DNA of 10,898 bases from an uncultured bacterium (GCA_903891335.1 CAITDX010000067.1:1-10898), one strand, 5' to 3'; positions 6,529 to 10,898 are shown, numbered from the stretch's first letter. The notes: generated from the sequence alone by a model not told the origin. Program-made: numbers and translations.

Positions 6529-7578
6529 ATGAAAAGCTTTGCCATCAATGGCTTTGGTCGTATTGGACGACTGGCCTTCCGCATTTGGTATCAGAAACTA
6601 AGTCACAAAATCTCTCTCAAAGTTATCAATACTTCTGGCTCAATGGATTTGGCTGGGTGGGTGCATCTCATCAAGCATGACACCATGTATGGTTCTTTCA
6701 ATGAAAAAATTACCTTCAAACAAACCCACACTCTCGAGGAATTAAGCGATGAGCAGATTGAGTTAGGCTATATCAAAATTGGTGATCACAAAATTATAGT
6801 CACCGCACAGCGTGATCCTGCCAAAATTCCTTGGAAAAACTACGATGTCGACATCGTCCTTGAATCAACGGGTCAATTCAATAAACCGAGCAAAGCCAAG
6901 GCTCATTTCGTTGGTGGCGCCAAAAAAGTCCTGCTTTCCGCACCAGCTAAAAAAGACAAAGAGCATGAAATTTCTACCTGTGTCATTGGCGTTAATGAAT
7001 TTGACTCTGGTAAGCAAATTTTTTCCAACGCTTCTTGCACCACTAATTGTGTCGCCCCAATTGTTCAAATCATCAAGGAAAAATTTGGGATCGAAAAGGC
7101 TGTACTGAGCACCATTCACGCCTATACTGATGATCAAAATCTGCATGACAACTCCCACAAAAAGGATCTGCGTCGCGCCCGTAACGCTGCCAGCAATATC
7201 GTCCCCACCAGCACTGGTGCTGCCACTGCCACTGCTGAAATTATTCCTGGACTCAAGGGCAAATTTGATGGCGTCGCTTTCCGCGTGCCAACCGCCACCG
7301 TTTCCCTCTCAGACCTGACTTTTGTCACCAAGAAAACTACCACCGTCGAAGCAGTTAATCAGGCTTTTATCGAAGCCAGTTGTCATACTTACAAAGGCAT
7401 CGTGGCCGTCACCGACGAACCACTGGTTAGCAGCGATTTCATTGGCTGCGAATACTCAGCAGTCGTTGATCTCGGCCTGACTCAAGTCATCGATAGCAAC
7501 CTCATCAAAGTTGTCGCCTGGTATGACAACGAGTGGGGCTATACCACTAGATTGGTGGAGCAATTGGTGAGAATTTAA
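6529..7578 (+). CDS. gap: Glyceraldehyde-3-phosphate dehydrogenase
   Basis: Gap oxidises and phosphorylates glyceraldehyde 3-phosphate to 1,3-bisphosphoglycerate. Together with tpiA in this window it represents lower glycolysis. The N-terminal Rossmann motif INGFGRIGR (6-14) is intact. The catalytic centre has SNASCTTNC (C170 with C174), HAYTDDQ (H197, canonical HAYTNDQ), KKDLRRARNAASNIVPTSTG (211-230) and FRVPT (251-255). The C-terminal WYDNEWGYT is at 331-339. At 349 residues it is slightly longer than the usual ~335. The notable change is at the end of the second Rossmann strand. The family VND-L motif, whose Asp (D32 in Geobacillus numbering) holds the adenosine ribose of NAD, is VINTSGS here, with T35 in place of Asp. 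That could relax or shift specificity toward NADP. The ATG at 6529 is chosen because the Rossmann strand starts at residue 3. The gene may be in an operon with pyrH or have its own weak promoter. Confidence 0.96.
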   Translation: MKSFAINGFGRIGRLAFRIWYQKLSHKISLKVINTSGSMDLAGWVHLIKHDTMYGSFNEKITFKQTHTLEELSDEQIELGYIKIGDHKIIVTAQRDPAKIPWKNYDVDIVLESTGQFNKPSKAKAHFVGGAKKVLLSAPAKKDKEHEISTCVIGVNEFDSGKQIFSNASCTTNCVAPIVQIIKEKFGIEKAVLSTIHAYTDDQNLHDNSHKKDLRRARNAASNIVPTSTGAATATAEIIPGLKGKFDGVAFRVPTATVSLSDLTFVTKKTTTVEAVNQAFIEASCHTYKGIVAVTDEPLVSSDFIGCEYSAVVDLGLTQVIDSNLIKVVAWYDNEWGYTTRLVEQLVRI

Positions 7579-7599
7579 GATGTAACCCAATCACCAAAC

Positions 7600-7628
7600 T
7601 TGAAAAATGCCTAATTTTGGACTATAAT
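7600..7628 (+). promoter_or_regulatory. Promoter of the toxin-antitoxin pair (TTGAAA, 17 bp, TATAAT)
   Basis: TTGAAA (7600-7605) and TATAAT (7623-7628) are 17 bp apart. The ATG of the antitoxin is only 6 nt after the -10 box, so transcription should begin at the start codon itself (leaderless). Confidence 0.75.
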
Positions 7629-7636
7629 TAAGGCAT
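7607..7636 (+). promoter_or_regulatory. Candidate antitoxin operator (imperfect inverted repeat over -10 and start codon)
   Basis: ATGCCTAATT (7607-7616) is mirrored by AATTAAGGCAT (7626-7636), allowing one extra base in the right arm, around a 9-nt centre. It covers the -10 box and reaches the start codon, exactly where binding by the antitoxin would block transcription. Autoregulation is inferred from how type II modules usually behave. Confidence 0.5.
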
Positions 7637-7889
7637 GTCAACACAAACCATTCAATTGAGAGTAACTCTTCCTGTTGAGCTACAACGCTATCTTAAGGTT
7701 AAAGCAAGTAGATTTGGTCTTAACATGTCAAGCTACATCAAGAATCTAATCCTTAATGACGTTAAAGACATACAAACCCCAATTATGAAAGCATCTGAAT
7801 ATACTGAAAATGCCTATCAACAAGCTCTAAAGGAGCGCCGAAGCGCAGATAAGGTACAAAATTTGCAGGATTTTTTTGAAAAGTTATGA
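7635..7889 (+). CDS. Ribbon-helix-helix antitoxin (type II module)
   Basis: This 84-residue protein has an N-terminal ribbon-helix-helix DNA-binding pattern. A beta strand of alternating polar and hydrophobic residues, TIQLRVTLP (5-13), leads into VELQRYLKVKASRFGLNMSSYIKNLIL (14-40), with the typical GLNMSSYI turn between the helices. The C-terminal half (about 45-84) is charged and probably wraps the toxin, as in RelB-like antitoxins. Stop TGA overlaps the toxin start as ATGA (7886-7889), so translation is likely coupled. An inverted repeat over its own promoter fits autoregulation. The downstream RelE/ParE-like gene makes the antitoxin role more secure than the sequence alone would. Confidence 0.85.
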   Translation: MSTQTIQLRVTLPVELQRYLKVKASRFGLNMSSYIKNLILNDVKDIQTPIMKASEYTENAYQQALKERRSADKVQNLQDFFEKL

Positions 7890-8155
7890 AGCAGCTTGTC
7901 TTTAGTAAAAATTTTCAAAAAAAACTTCAAATCATTAAACTCCACGATGCTAAATTATTTAAGAAAATCCAAAAGCAACTCGAGCTTTTCATTCAAAATC
8001 CTCGCCATCATTCTCTAAGAATCCACAAGCTGGAAGGCAAACTTAAAAACACGTGGAGTCTATCTATTTCCATGGGACTACGACTTCTCTACATTGAAGA
8101 CAGTGAATATTATTTCTTTGATATTGGGACCCATGATCAAATCTATCGTAAATAA
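7886..8155 (+). CDS. RelE/ParE-superfamily toxin
   Basis: This 89-residue basic protein is the toxin half of the pair. Its pattern fits the RelE/ParE fold: an N-terminal strand QLVFSKNF, then two helices (FQKKLQ and AKLFKKIQKQLELFIQNP). It continues with SLRIHKLEGKLKNTWSLSIS, a GLRLLYIED strand and a C-terminal YYFFDIGTHDQIYRK. The GTHDQIY ending is typical of RelE/YafQ/HigB-type members, which cleave mRNA on the ribosome. ParE members instead poison gyrase, and the sequence does not separate these firmly. The conserved basic and His residues near the C-end favour an mRNA interferase. The start at 7886 overlaps the antitoxin stop by 4 nt and has only a weak GAAAAG upstream, which supports coupled translation. 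A long inverted repeat begins one base after the stop. Confidence 0.85.
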   Translation: MKQLVFSKNFQKKLQIIKLHDAKLFKKIQKQLELFIQNPRHHSLRIHKLEGKLKNTWSLSISMGLRLLYIEDSEYYFFDIGTHDQIYRK

Positions 8156-8235
8156 GAAAACTCAAATAATCTTCGTGAGTGCTTGAAGCGAGTAGGAAAC
8201 GAGCTTCACTGCGAAGGAAGATTATTTGAGTTTTC
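8156..8235. repeat. Long inverted repeat (perfect 19-bp arms) between toxin gene and tig
   Basis: The arms 8156-8174 (GAAAACTCAAATAATCTTC) and 8217-8235 are perfect reverse complements. Inside, AGTG/CACT (8178-8181 with 8207-8210) and AAGC/GCTT (8186-8189 with 8203-8206) extend the fold imperfectly. It begins immediately after the toxin stop and ends 5 nt before the tig -10 box. The outer A4/T4 ends suit a bidirectional terminator-like hairpin. A small non-autonomous palindromic element is an alternative, but no clear target-site duplication is seen. Confidence 0.8.
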
Positions 8236-8237
8236 AA

Positions 8238-8246
8238 TGATATAAT
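8238..8246 (+). promoter_or_regulatory. Extended -10 promoter of tig (TGA-TATAAT)
   Basis: A consensus TATAAT preceded by TGn forms an extended -10. It compensates for the absence of a -35 match, since that region falls inside the inverted repeat. The ATG is 8 nt further on, so the mRNA is predicted to be leaderless. Confidence 0.6.
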
Positions 8247-8254
8247 CCTCTCCT

Positions 8255-9265
8255 ATGGCTAAAACTACCAAGACCACCACAACTAAAACTGCTGCAAAGA
8301 CCAATGAAACGGCAACGGCAAAAAAAACTGAAAAAACTCAAACAGGTAAATCCATGATTGCTAAAAGTACTCGCGTAGAAATTACGCTCTCTTGGAGCAA
8401 TGTAGGGCCACTCTACACCAAAAACCTCAATAAGCTTGGTCGCAGTGTCAAAGCAGAGGGTTTTCGAGTTGGTAAAGCTCCCGCAGCTATCGTTGAAGCC
8501 AAAGTTGGCTTTGAACGCATTGCTGACCAAGTTCTCCAAGAACTGCTTCCAGCAGCATATGAAGCTGCAGTTAAAAAAAGTGGTCACAAACCTATCACCA
8601 CCCCTGAATTTAATCCTGTCAAACTCAACAAAGGCGAAGACTGGGTGCTTGAAGCTCTCTTTGACGTAATGCCTGAAGTGAAACTGAGTGATTATCGCAA
8701 ATTAGCCAAACAAGCCAAAAAGACTGCTCTGGAATTTATTGAACAACGCAATGCTGAAATCAAAAAAGAAGCCGAAGCTCATGAAAAAGGCGAGCATGGA
8801 AATGAAGATGGCCACACCCACACTCACCAACCACTTTCCGAAGGTGAAGAAAAAGAAATCAAACTCCAGCACATTTTTAAGGCATTAGTTGATGCCTCTG
8901 CTCCTGCTATTGGAGAAATCATGTTGCGTCAAGAAACTCAAAGCGAATATGAACGCTTAGTCAATCAGCTCAAGCAATATGGCATGTCAGCTGAAGACTA
9001 TCTCAAGAGACGAGATATTAGCATTGAGCAGCTCAGTCAAGAATTAGCCAGCTCAGTACTGAGTCGCCTACAACTTGATTTCATCCTTGCTGCCATCAGT
9101 CAGGCTGAAAAACTTGATGTAGCTGACCAAGAAATTGAGGCAGAAATGCTTAAAATTACCAATCTCAAGATGAGAGAAGAGTTGCAAAAAAATCAAAATT
9201 ACCGCAATCAAATTAAAGCCAATTTACTTCAACAAAAGACTTTAGATCTTCTCTTGCAAGCCTAA
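8255..9265 (+). CDS. tig: Trigger factor lacking the PPIase domain
   Basis: Trigger factor is the ribosome-bound chaperone that meets nascent chains at the exit tunnel. The ribosome-docking signature is GFRVGKAP (69-76; canonical GFRKGKVP). It sits in an N-domain that ends with the typical MPEVKLSDYRKL (139-150). Helices of the C-terminal chaperone arms follow (about 202-336). The FKBP-like prolyl isomerase domain normally between them is absent: residues about 151-204 are only a charged helix plus a His-rich linker (HEKGEHGNEDGHTHTH, 176-191). Total length is 336, against about 430 in E. coli. The first 33 residues are a Lys/Thr/Ala-rich tail not found in typical family members. An alternative start is M34 (8354-8356) with an AGG 8 nt upstream. 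I chose 8255 because a TATAAT lies 8 nt before it. The linker could bind metal ions or merely be flexible; both are speculation. Confidence 0.88.
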   Translation: MAKTTKTTTTKTAAKTNETATAKKTEKTQTGKSMIAKSTRVEITLSWSNVGPLYTKNLNKLGRSVKAEGFRVGKAPAAIVEAKVGFERIADQVLQELLPAAYEAAVKKSGHKPITTPEFNPVKLNKGEDWVLEALFDVMPEVKLSDYRKLAKQAKKTALEFIEQRNAEIKKEAEAHEKGEHGNEDGHTHTHQPLSEGEEKEIKLQHIFKALVDASAPAIGEIMLRQETQSEYERLVNQLKQYGMSAEDYLKRRDISIEQLSQELASSVLSRLQLDFILAAISQAEKLDVADQEIEAEMLKITNLKMREELQKNQNYRNQIKANLLQQKTLDLLLQA

Positions 9266-9290
9266 GTTTGCTATAAAAAGGCAAGGCGCA

Positions 9291-9319
9291 TTGACTAGAG
9301 ACCGAAAAAAGCCTATAAT
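9291..9319 (+). promoter_or_regulatory. Promoter of the 215-residue hypothetical gene (TTGACT, 17 bp, TATAAT)
   Basis: TTGACT (9291-9296) and TATAAT (9314-9319) are spaced 17 bp, making this the closest to sigma-70 consensus in the window. The predicted leader is about 17 nt to the ATG at 9344, or about 5-8 nt to the in-frame TTG 9332 or GTG 9335. Confidence 0.75.
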
Positions 9320-9343
9320 ACGCACTTATTATTGGTGTTTTCT

Positions 9344-9991
9344 ATGACATCACTTGGTCTTGGCAATACCTCGAGCAAACCTAATCCAGCAAAGGCAGTC
9401 AATCCTTTTGCTAGTTCTTTGTTGGAAAATGAGCAAAAAAGCTCAGTTCAAGATCCAAGTAAAAAACCCGATGCGTTTGATCCCTTCGCCAACGCTTTAC
9501 TAAACAGCTCAGGCCAAAACACTGATCAACTCCCAAGCGCATCCCTCCTCAAGAAACAACAAGAAGAAGCCCTGCTTACCCAAAGAAAAGAAGCCTTCCG
9601 CAAGAAACTTCATGATCGTGTTAATCCCGTTGACACCTATGAACTTTTTTCTGCCAAAGAAAGCAAAGCCAAAGCAGAACTTAATCAGGTCCGTCAGGAG
9701 CTTGAATTCCTCATTGCAGACATCAAAGAATTAAACCAAGAAGTTACTATGGCAGTGAGCCAAGATATAGTAAGTCCTGGTAGTGAGGGTGGCGTCTATT
9801 ATCAAAATTTTTTCCACCAACTACGTGCGCTCATCATGCTGCTTCGACAAAAAGTCAGCAGTGCTCGCTCCTGGGCTCAACAAATGCGGGGCAAAAACAA
9901 TAAGAAACGTGGACTTAACTACAAAAGCACTAAGGGTGTACAAGACAGCCTCCACAATGAACGCAATTCTGGCTCAAATGCAGCCGGGTAA
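9344..9991 (+). CDS. Hypothetical protein, low-complexity N-terminus and helical core (possibly DUF5660-like)
   Basis: This is a 215-residue soluble protein without signal peptide, membrane span or enzymatic motif. The N-terminal ~60 residues are polar and probably disordered. They carry a short motif twice, NPFASSLLE (20-28) and DPFANALLN (46-54), which looks like a repeated docking motif. Residues about 68-140 are charged and helical, likely coiled coil (KKQQEEALLTQRKEAFRKK; ELNQVRQELEFL). A more conserved-looking block follows (VYYQNFFHQLRALIMLLRQK, 151-170; SARSWAQQMRGKNNKKRGLN, 173-192) before a polar tail. From memory this arrangement resembles the DUF5660 family seen in Patescibacteria, but I could not check that. 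The ATG at 9344 is preferred over in-frame TTG (9332) and GTG (9335), both of which would also suit the promoter position. The function is unknown. Its own strong promoter suggests it is a genuine, expressed gene. Confidence 0.75.
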   Translation: MTSLGLGNTSSKPNPAKAVNPFASSLLENEQKSSVQDPSKKPDAFDPFANALLNSSGQNTDQLPSASLLKKQQEEALLTQRKEAFRKKLHDRVNPVDTYELFSAKESKAKAELNQVRQELEFLIADIKELNQEVTMAVSQDIVSPGSEGGVYYQNFFHQLRALIMLLRQKVSSARSWAQQMRGKNNKKRGLNYKSTKGVQDSLHNERNSGSNAAG

Positions 9992-9998
9992 ACGGAAC

Positions 9999-10023
9999 CG
10001 CTGAAATAAGATTTCTTTCAGCG
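9999..10023. repeat. Hairpin CGCTGAAA/TTTCAGCG after the hypothetical gene
   Basis: Two 8-bp arms (9999-10006 and 10016-10023) enclose a 9-nt loop, 7 nt after the stop codon. No T-run follows on either strand, so a terminator role is uncertain. Confidence 0.55.
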
Positions 10024-10048
10024 TGAACTTAGCAAATTGAAACCTGGG

Positions 10049-10072
10049 ACAAATGTCAAATTTTTCATTTGT
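10049..10072. repeat. Hairpin ACAAATG/CATTTGT beside the tRNA-end copy
   Basis: Seven-bp arms (10049-10055 and 10066-10072) enclose a 10-nt T-rich loop. Read on the minus strand it follows the tRNA 3'-end copy directly, as the larger hairpin follows the true tRNA. Confidence 0.55.
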
Positions 10073-10088
10073 GAGCCCAAGAGAACTC
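10070..10088 (-). repeat. Partial duplicate of the tRNA-Val 3' end
   Basis: TGTGAGCCC-A-AGAGAACTC on the plus strand matches 10208-10226 at 18 of 19 positions. In tRNA terms it covers the 3' part of the T-loop, the T-stem 3' strand, the acceptor 3' strand and the discriminator. No matching 5' half is present, so it is not a functional tRNA. Confidence 0.75.
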
Positions 10089-10138
10089 CACCCTTCGGGC
10101 ACTTGGCAGGTGCTAATCGCACTTGCCTACGGAATCTC
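10081..10138 (+). ncRNA. Candidate structured RNA element (three-way-junction-like fold)
   Basis: An outer stem GAGAACTCC/GGAATCTC (10081-10089 with 10131-10138; 7 bp with a small internal loop) encloses two hairpins. One is CCC-TTC-GGG (10091-10099), which can also be read as a C(UUCG)G tetraloop. The other is GGCAGGTGC/GCACTTGCC (10105-10113 with 10119-10127) around TAATC. The latter keeps a G-U pair only if the plus strand is transcribed; on the minus strand it becomes an A-C mismatch. GCACTT at 10099-10104 could compete for AGGTGC, giving an alternative hairpin. No known family is recognised and expression is not shown. Confidence 0.3.
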
Positions 10139-10170
10139 TAGAGTGAAATTCTTCTTCAACTCAAGCTTCA

Positions 10171-10210
10171 ACAGCTGAAAATTTGGCATTTGTGCCAATT
10201 TTCCAGCTGT
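10171..10210 (-). repeat. Long hairpin at the 3' end of tRNA-Val
   Basis: Eighteen-nt arms (10171-10188 and 10193-10210) pair at 16 of 18 positions around a TTTG loop. On the minus strand the stem begins at the tRNA discriminator base. It may help terminate or process the tRNA transcript; no T-run of standard length follows. Confidence 0.7.
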
Positions 10211-10283
10211 GAGCCCGAGAGAACTCGAATCTCTGACCTCTTCGATGTCAACGAAGCGCTCTAACCAACTGAGCTACGGGCTC
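10210..10283 (-). tRNA. tRNA-Val (GAC)
   Basis: The minus strand folds into a complete cloverleaf: acceptor GAGCCCG/CGGGCTC (7 bp), D-arm GCTC-AGTTGGTTA-GAGC, anticodon arm CTTCG-TTGACAT-CGAAG, variable AGGTC, and T-arm AGAGA-TTCGAGT-TCTCT. The anticodon is GAC, reading Val codons GUC and GUU. A35, C36 and discriminator A73 (position 10210) agree with known valine identity elements. CCA is not encoded, so CCA addition is required. A promoter lies 5' on the same strand (10302-10330). A hairpin begins at the 3' end, and a partial copy of the 3' end sits 138 bp further on. Confidence 0.95.
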
Positions 10284-10301
10284 GTTTTTTTAAGAAGTTT
10301 T

Positions 10302-10330
10302 ATTATAGTTCAAAAGTCTTGATTCTACAA
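10302..10330 (-). promoter_or_regulatory. Promoter of tRNA-Val (TTGTAG, 17 bp, TATAAT)
   Basis: On the minus strand, TTGTAG (10325-10330) and TATAAT (10302-10307) are 17 bp apart. The tRNA 5' end is 18 nt beyond the -10 box, which leaves a 5' leader of about 12 nt. Confidence 0.75.
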
Positions 10331-10359
10331 TTGCTACAATTGCCTATTTGCGATATAAT
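10331..10359 (+). promoter_or_regulatory. Promoter of infC (TTGCTA, 17 bp, TATAAT)
   Basis: TTGCTA (10331-10336) and TATAAT (10354-10359) are spaced 17 bp. The -35 box directly abuts the -35 box of the opposing tRNA promoter. The predicted leader to GTG 10394 is about 28 nt. Confidence 0.72.
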
Positions 10360-10393
10360 TCCCTTCGTCCTTATTTAGAACTAAACCAAATTT

Positions 10394-10898
10394 GTGATCA
10401 GAAAAAGATACAACAAAAACAGAAGCGAACAAATTTACGTGAAAGCGAATCATCAGATTCGTTTCCCGGTGGTGTATGTCCTAAGTGAGTACGGTGAGTC
10501 ATTGGGTGAGATGTCCTCCAATGAAGCACTCCAGAAAGCTATGGAGTTGGAAAGTGACTTAGTGCTTGTCACCGAGAAAGCCAATCCACCCGTAGTTAAG
10601 ATTATCGAACTTTCAAAATATAAGTATCAGCTCAAGAAAAAAACCGCTGATACCCGCAAGAAATCTAAGGTTGCTGAGACCAAAGAGCTCCGTTTCACTC
10701 CTTTTATGGGGGAAGCAGACTTCGAAGCACGCAACCGCAAAGTCAGAGATTTCTTGGAGAAGGGGAGTAAGGTCAAACTCACTCTCACCTTCAAAGGTAG
10801 ACAGATTGTACGCAAAGATCTGGGTTACGAGGTGCTCAATCGCATTTTTGAAACCAATGCTGATATCGGTAAAATCGGTCTAGAACCAAAACTACTCG
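10394..10898 (+). CDS. infC: Translation initiation factor IF-3, incomplete at the right edge
   Basis: IF-3 binds the 30S subunit, keeps it free of 50S and checks start-codon/initiator-tRNA pairing. The 168 visible residues cover the N-domain (ANHQIRFPVVYVLSEYGESLG, 18-38, against the canonical NEQIR...GEQLG). The basic linker helix follows (NPPVVKIIELSKYKYQLKKK, 64-83; canonical PPVC-I-DYGK-KYE). Most of the C-domain is present (ETKELRFTPFMGEADF, 95-110; LEKGSKVKLTLTFKGRQ, 121-137; GYEVLNRI, 144-151). The start is taken as GTG 10394, since a TAA lies in frame at 10382-10384 and no ATG precedes the N-domain. No Shine-Dalgarno is evident. Non-ATG starts are common for infC: E. coli uses AUU, and its IF-3 discriminates against it to control its own synthesis. 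Whether the GTG here has that role is unknown. The Cys of the PPVC motif is Val. Confidence 0.93.
   Translation, partial: MIRKRYNKNRSEQIYVKANHQIRFPVVYVLSEYGESLGEMSSNEALQKAMELESDLVLVTEKANPPVVKIIELSKYKYQLKKKTADTRKKSKVAETKELRFTPFMGEADFEARNRKVRDFLEKGSKVKLTLTFKGRQIVRKDLGYEVLNRIFETNADIGKIGLEPKLL

Larger units (their letters stand above)
9992..10209. other. Structured non-coding region between the hypothetical gene and tRNA-Val
   Basis: No credible coding region is seen in these ~218 bases on either strand. They contain a hairpin after the gene stop (9999-10023), a second hairpin (10049-10072) abutting a partial tRNA 3'-end copy (10070-10088), a three-way-junction-like fold (10081-10138), and a long hairpin at the tRNA 3' side (10171-10210). 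Such dense folding is unlike the rest of the window's spacers. Confidence 0.7.

Noticed and set aside
7564..7597. Terminator after gap (TTGGTGA/TCACCAA)
   Set aside because: Arms of 7 bp enclose a 20-nt loop that includes the stop codon, and no T-run follows; too weak to annotate.
8156..8235. Insertion sequence end or CRISPR-like repeat
   Set aside because: It is a single inverted pair, without transposase, spacer series or a clear target-site duplication.
4657..10108. Shared 10-mer GCACTTGGCA at 4657-4666 and 10099-10108
   Set aside because: Many 10-base matches are expected by chance among all position pairs in 10 kb, and the contexts differ.
10072..10145. A second, complete tRNA (possibly with a long variable arm) on the minus strand
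   Set aside because: Only the acceptor 3' strand and part of the T-arm match; there is no 5' acceptor strand, no standard TTCGANT T-loop and no convincing anticodon arm.
10049..10210. Integron attC site
   Set aside because: The palindromes lack the paired RYYYAAC and GTRRRRY-type core boxes; the nearest sequences (CTTCAAC, GTTGAAG) do not fit.

Overview
This window looks like a piece of a small-genome bacterium of the Candidate Phyla Radiation (Patescibacteria), perhaps Microgenomates-like. That placement is inferred from compact or stripped-down versions of housekeeping proteins: a trigger factor without its prolyl-isomerase domain, a PcrA/UvrD helicase with a shortened 2B region and no C-terminal tail domain, and a 234-residue triosephosphate isomerase. 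A hypothetical protein of a type I associate with this group also points that way. TGA is used as a stop (end of the antitoxin gene), so the standard bacterial code fits and the Gly-recoding lineages (SR1/Gracilibacteria) are unlikely. No phage, transposase, CRISPR or rRNA sequence is visible.

Layout. Positions 1-2408 read leftward: a partial FAD-dependent oxidoreductase, a GT39/PMT-type membrane mannosyltransferase, and triosephosphate isomerase (tpiA). A divergent gap (2409-2510) separates these from a rightward block: a well-supported but unrecognised 55-residue gene with a good Shine-Dalgarno; a PcrA/UvrD-type helicase; a FemX-like peptidoglycan bridge aminoacyltransferase followed closely by UMP kinase (pyrH); GAPDH (gap); a RelB/RelE-like ribbon-helix-helix antitoxin and RelE/ParE toxin pair with a 4-nt overlap; a long inverted repeat; trigger factor (tig); and a low-complexity/coiled-coil hypothetical protein. 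Positions 9992-10209 are non-coding but structured, with hairpins and a partial copy of a tRNA 3' end. A leftward tRNA-Val(GAC) and a rightward, right-truncated infC (IF-3) are then driven from back-to-back promoters.

The genes are mostly core functions: glycolysis (tpiA, gap), pyrimidine nucleotide supply (pyrH), cell envelope (PMT, FemX), DNA repair (UvrD), and translation and folding (tRNA-Val, infC, tig), plus one toxin-antitoxin module. No multi-gene novel system is evident. The strongest unifying observation is about expression. Six promoters match sigma-70 hexamers with exactly 17-bp spacing, and several genes have a -10-like hexamer only 6-8 nt before the start codon, which predicts leaderless mRNAs. 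Clear Shine-Dalgarno sequences are seen at the 55-residue gene and, more weakly, at pyrH. The other points worth a second look are the structured region beside the tRNA, a Gln-to-Lys change in helicase motif III, the changed cofactor-site residue in GAPDH, and the His-rich linker replacing the isomerase domain of trigger factor.
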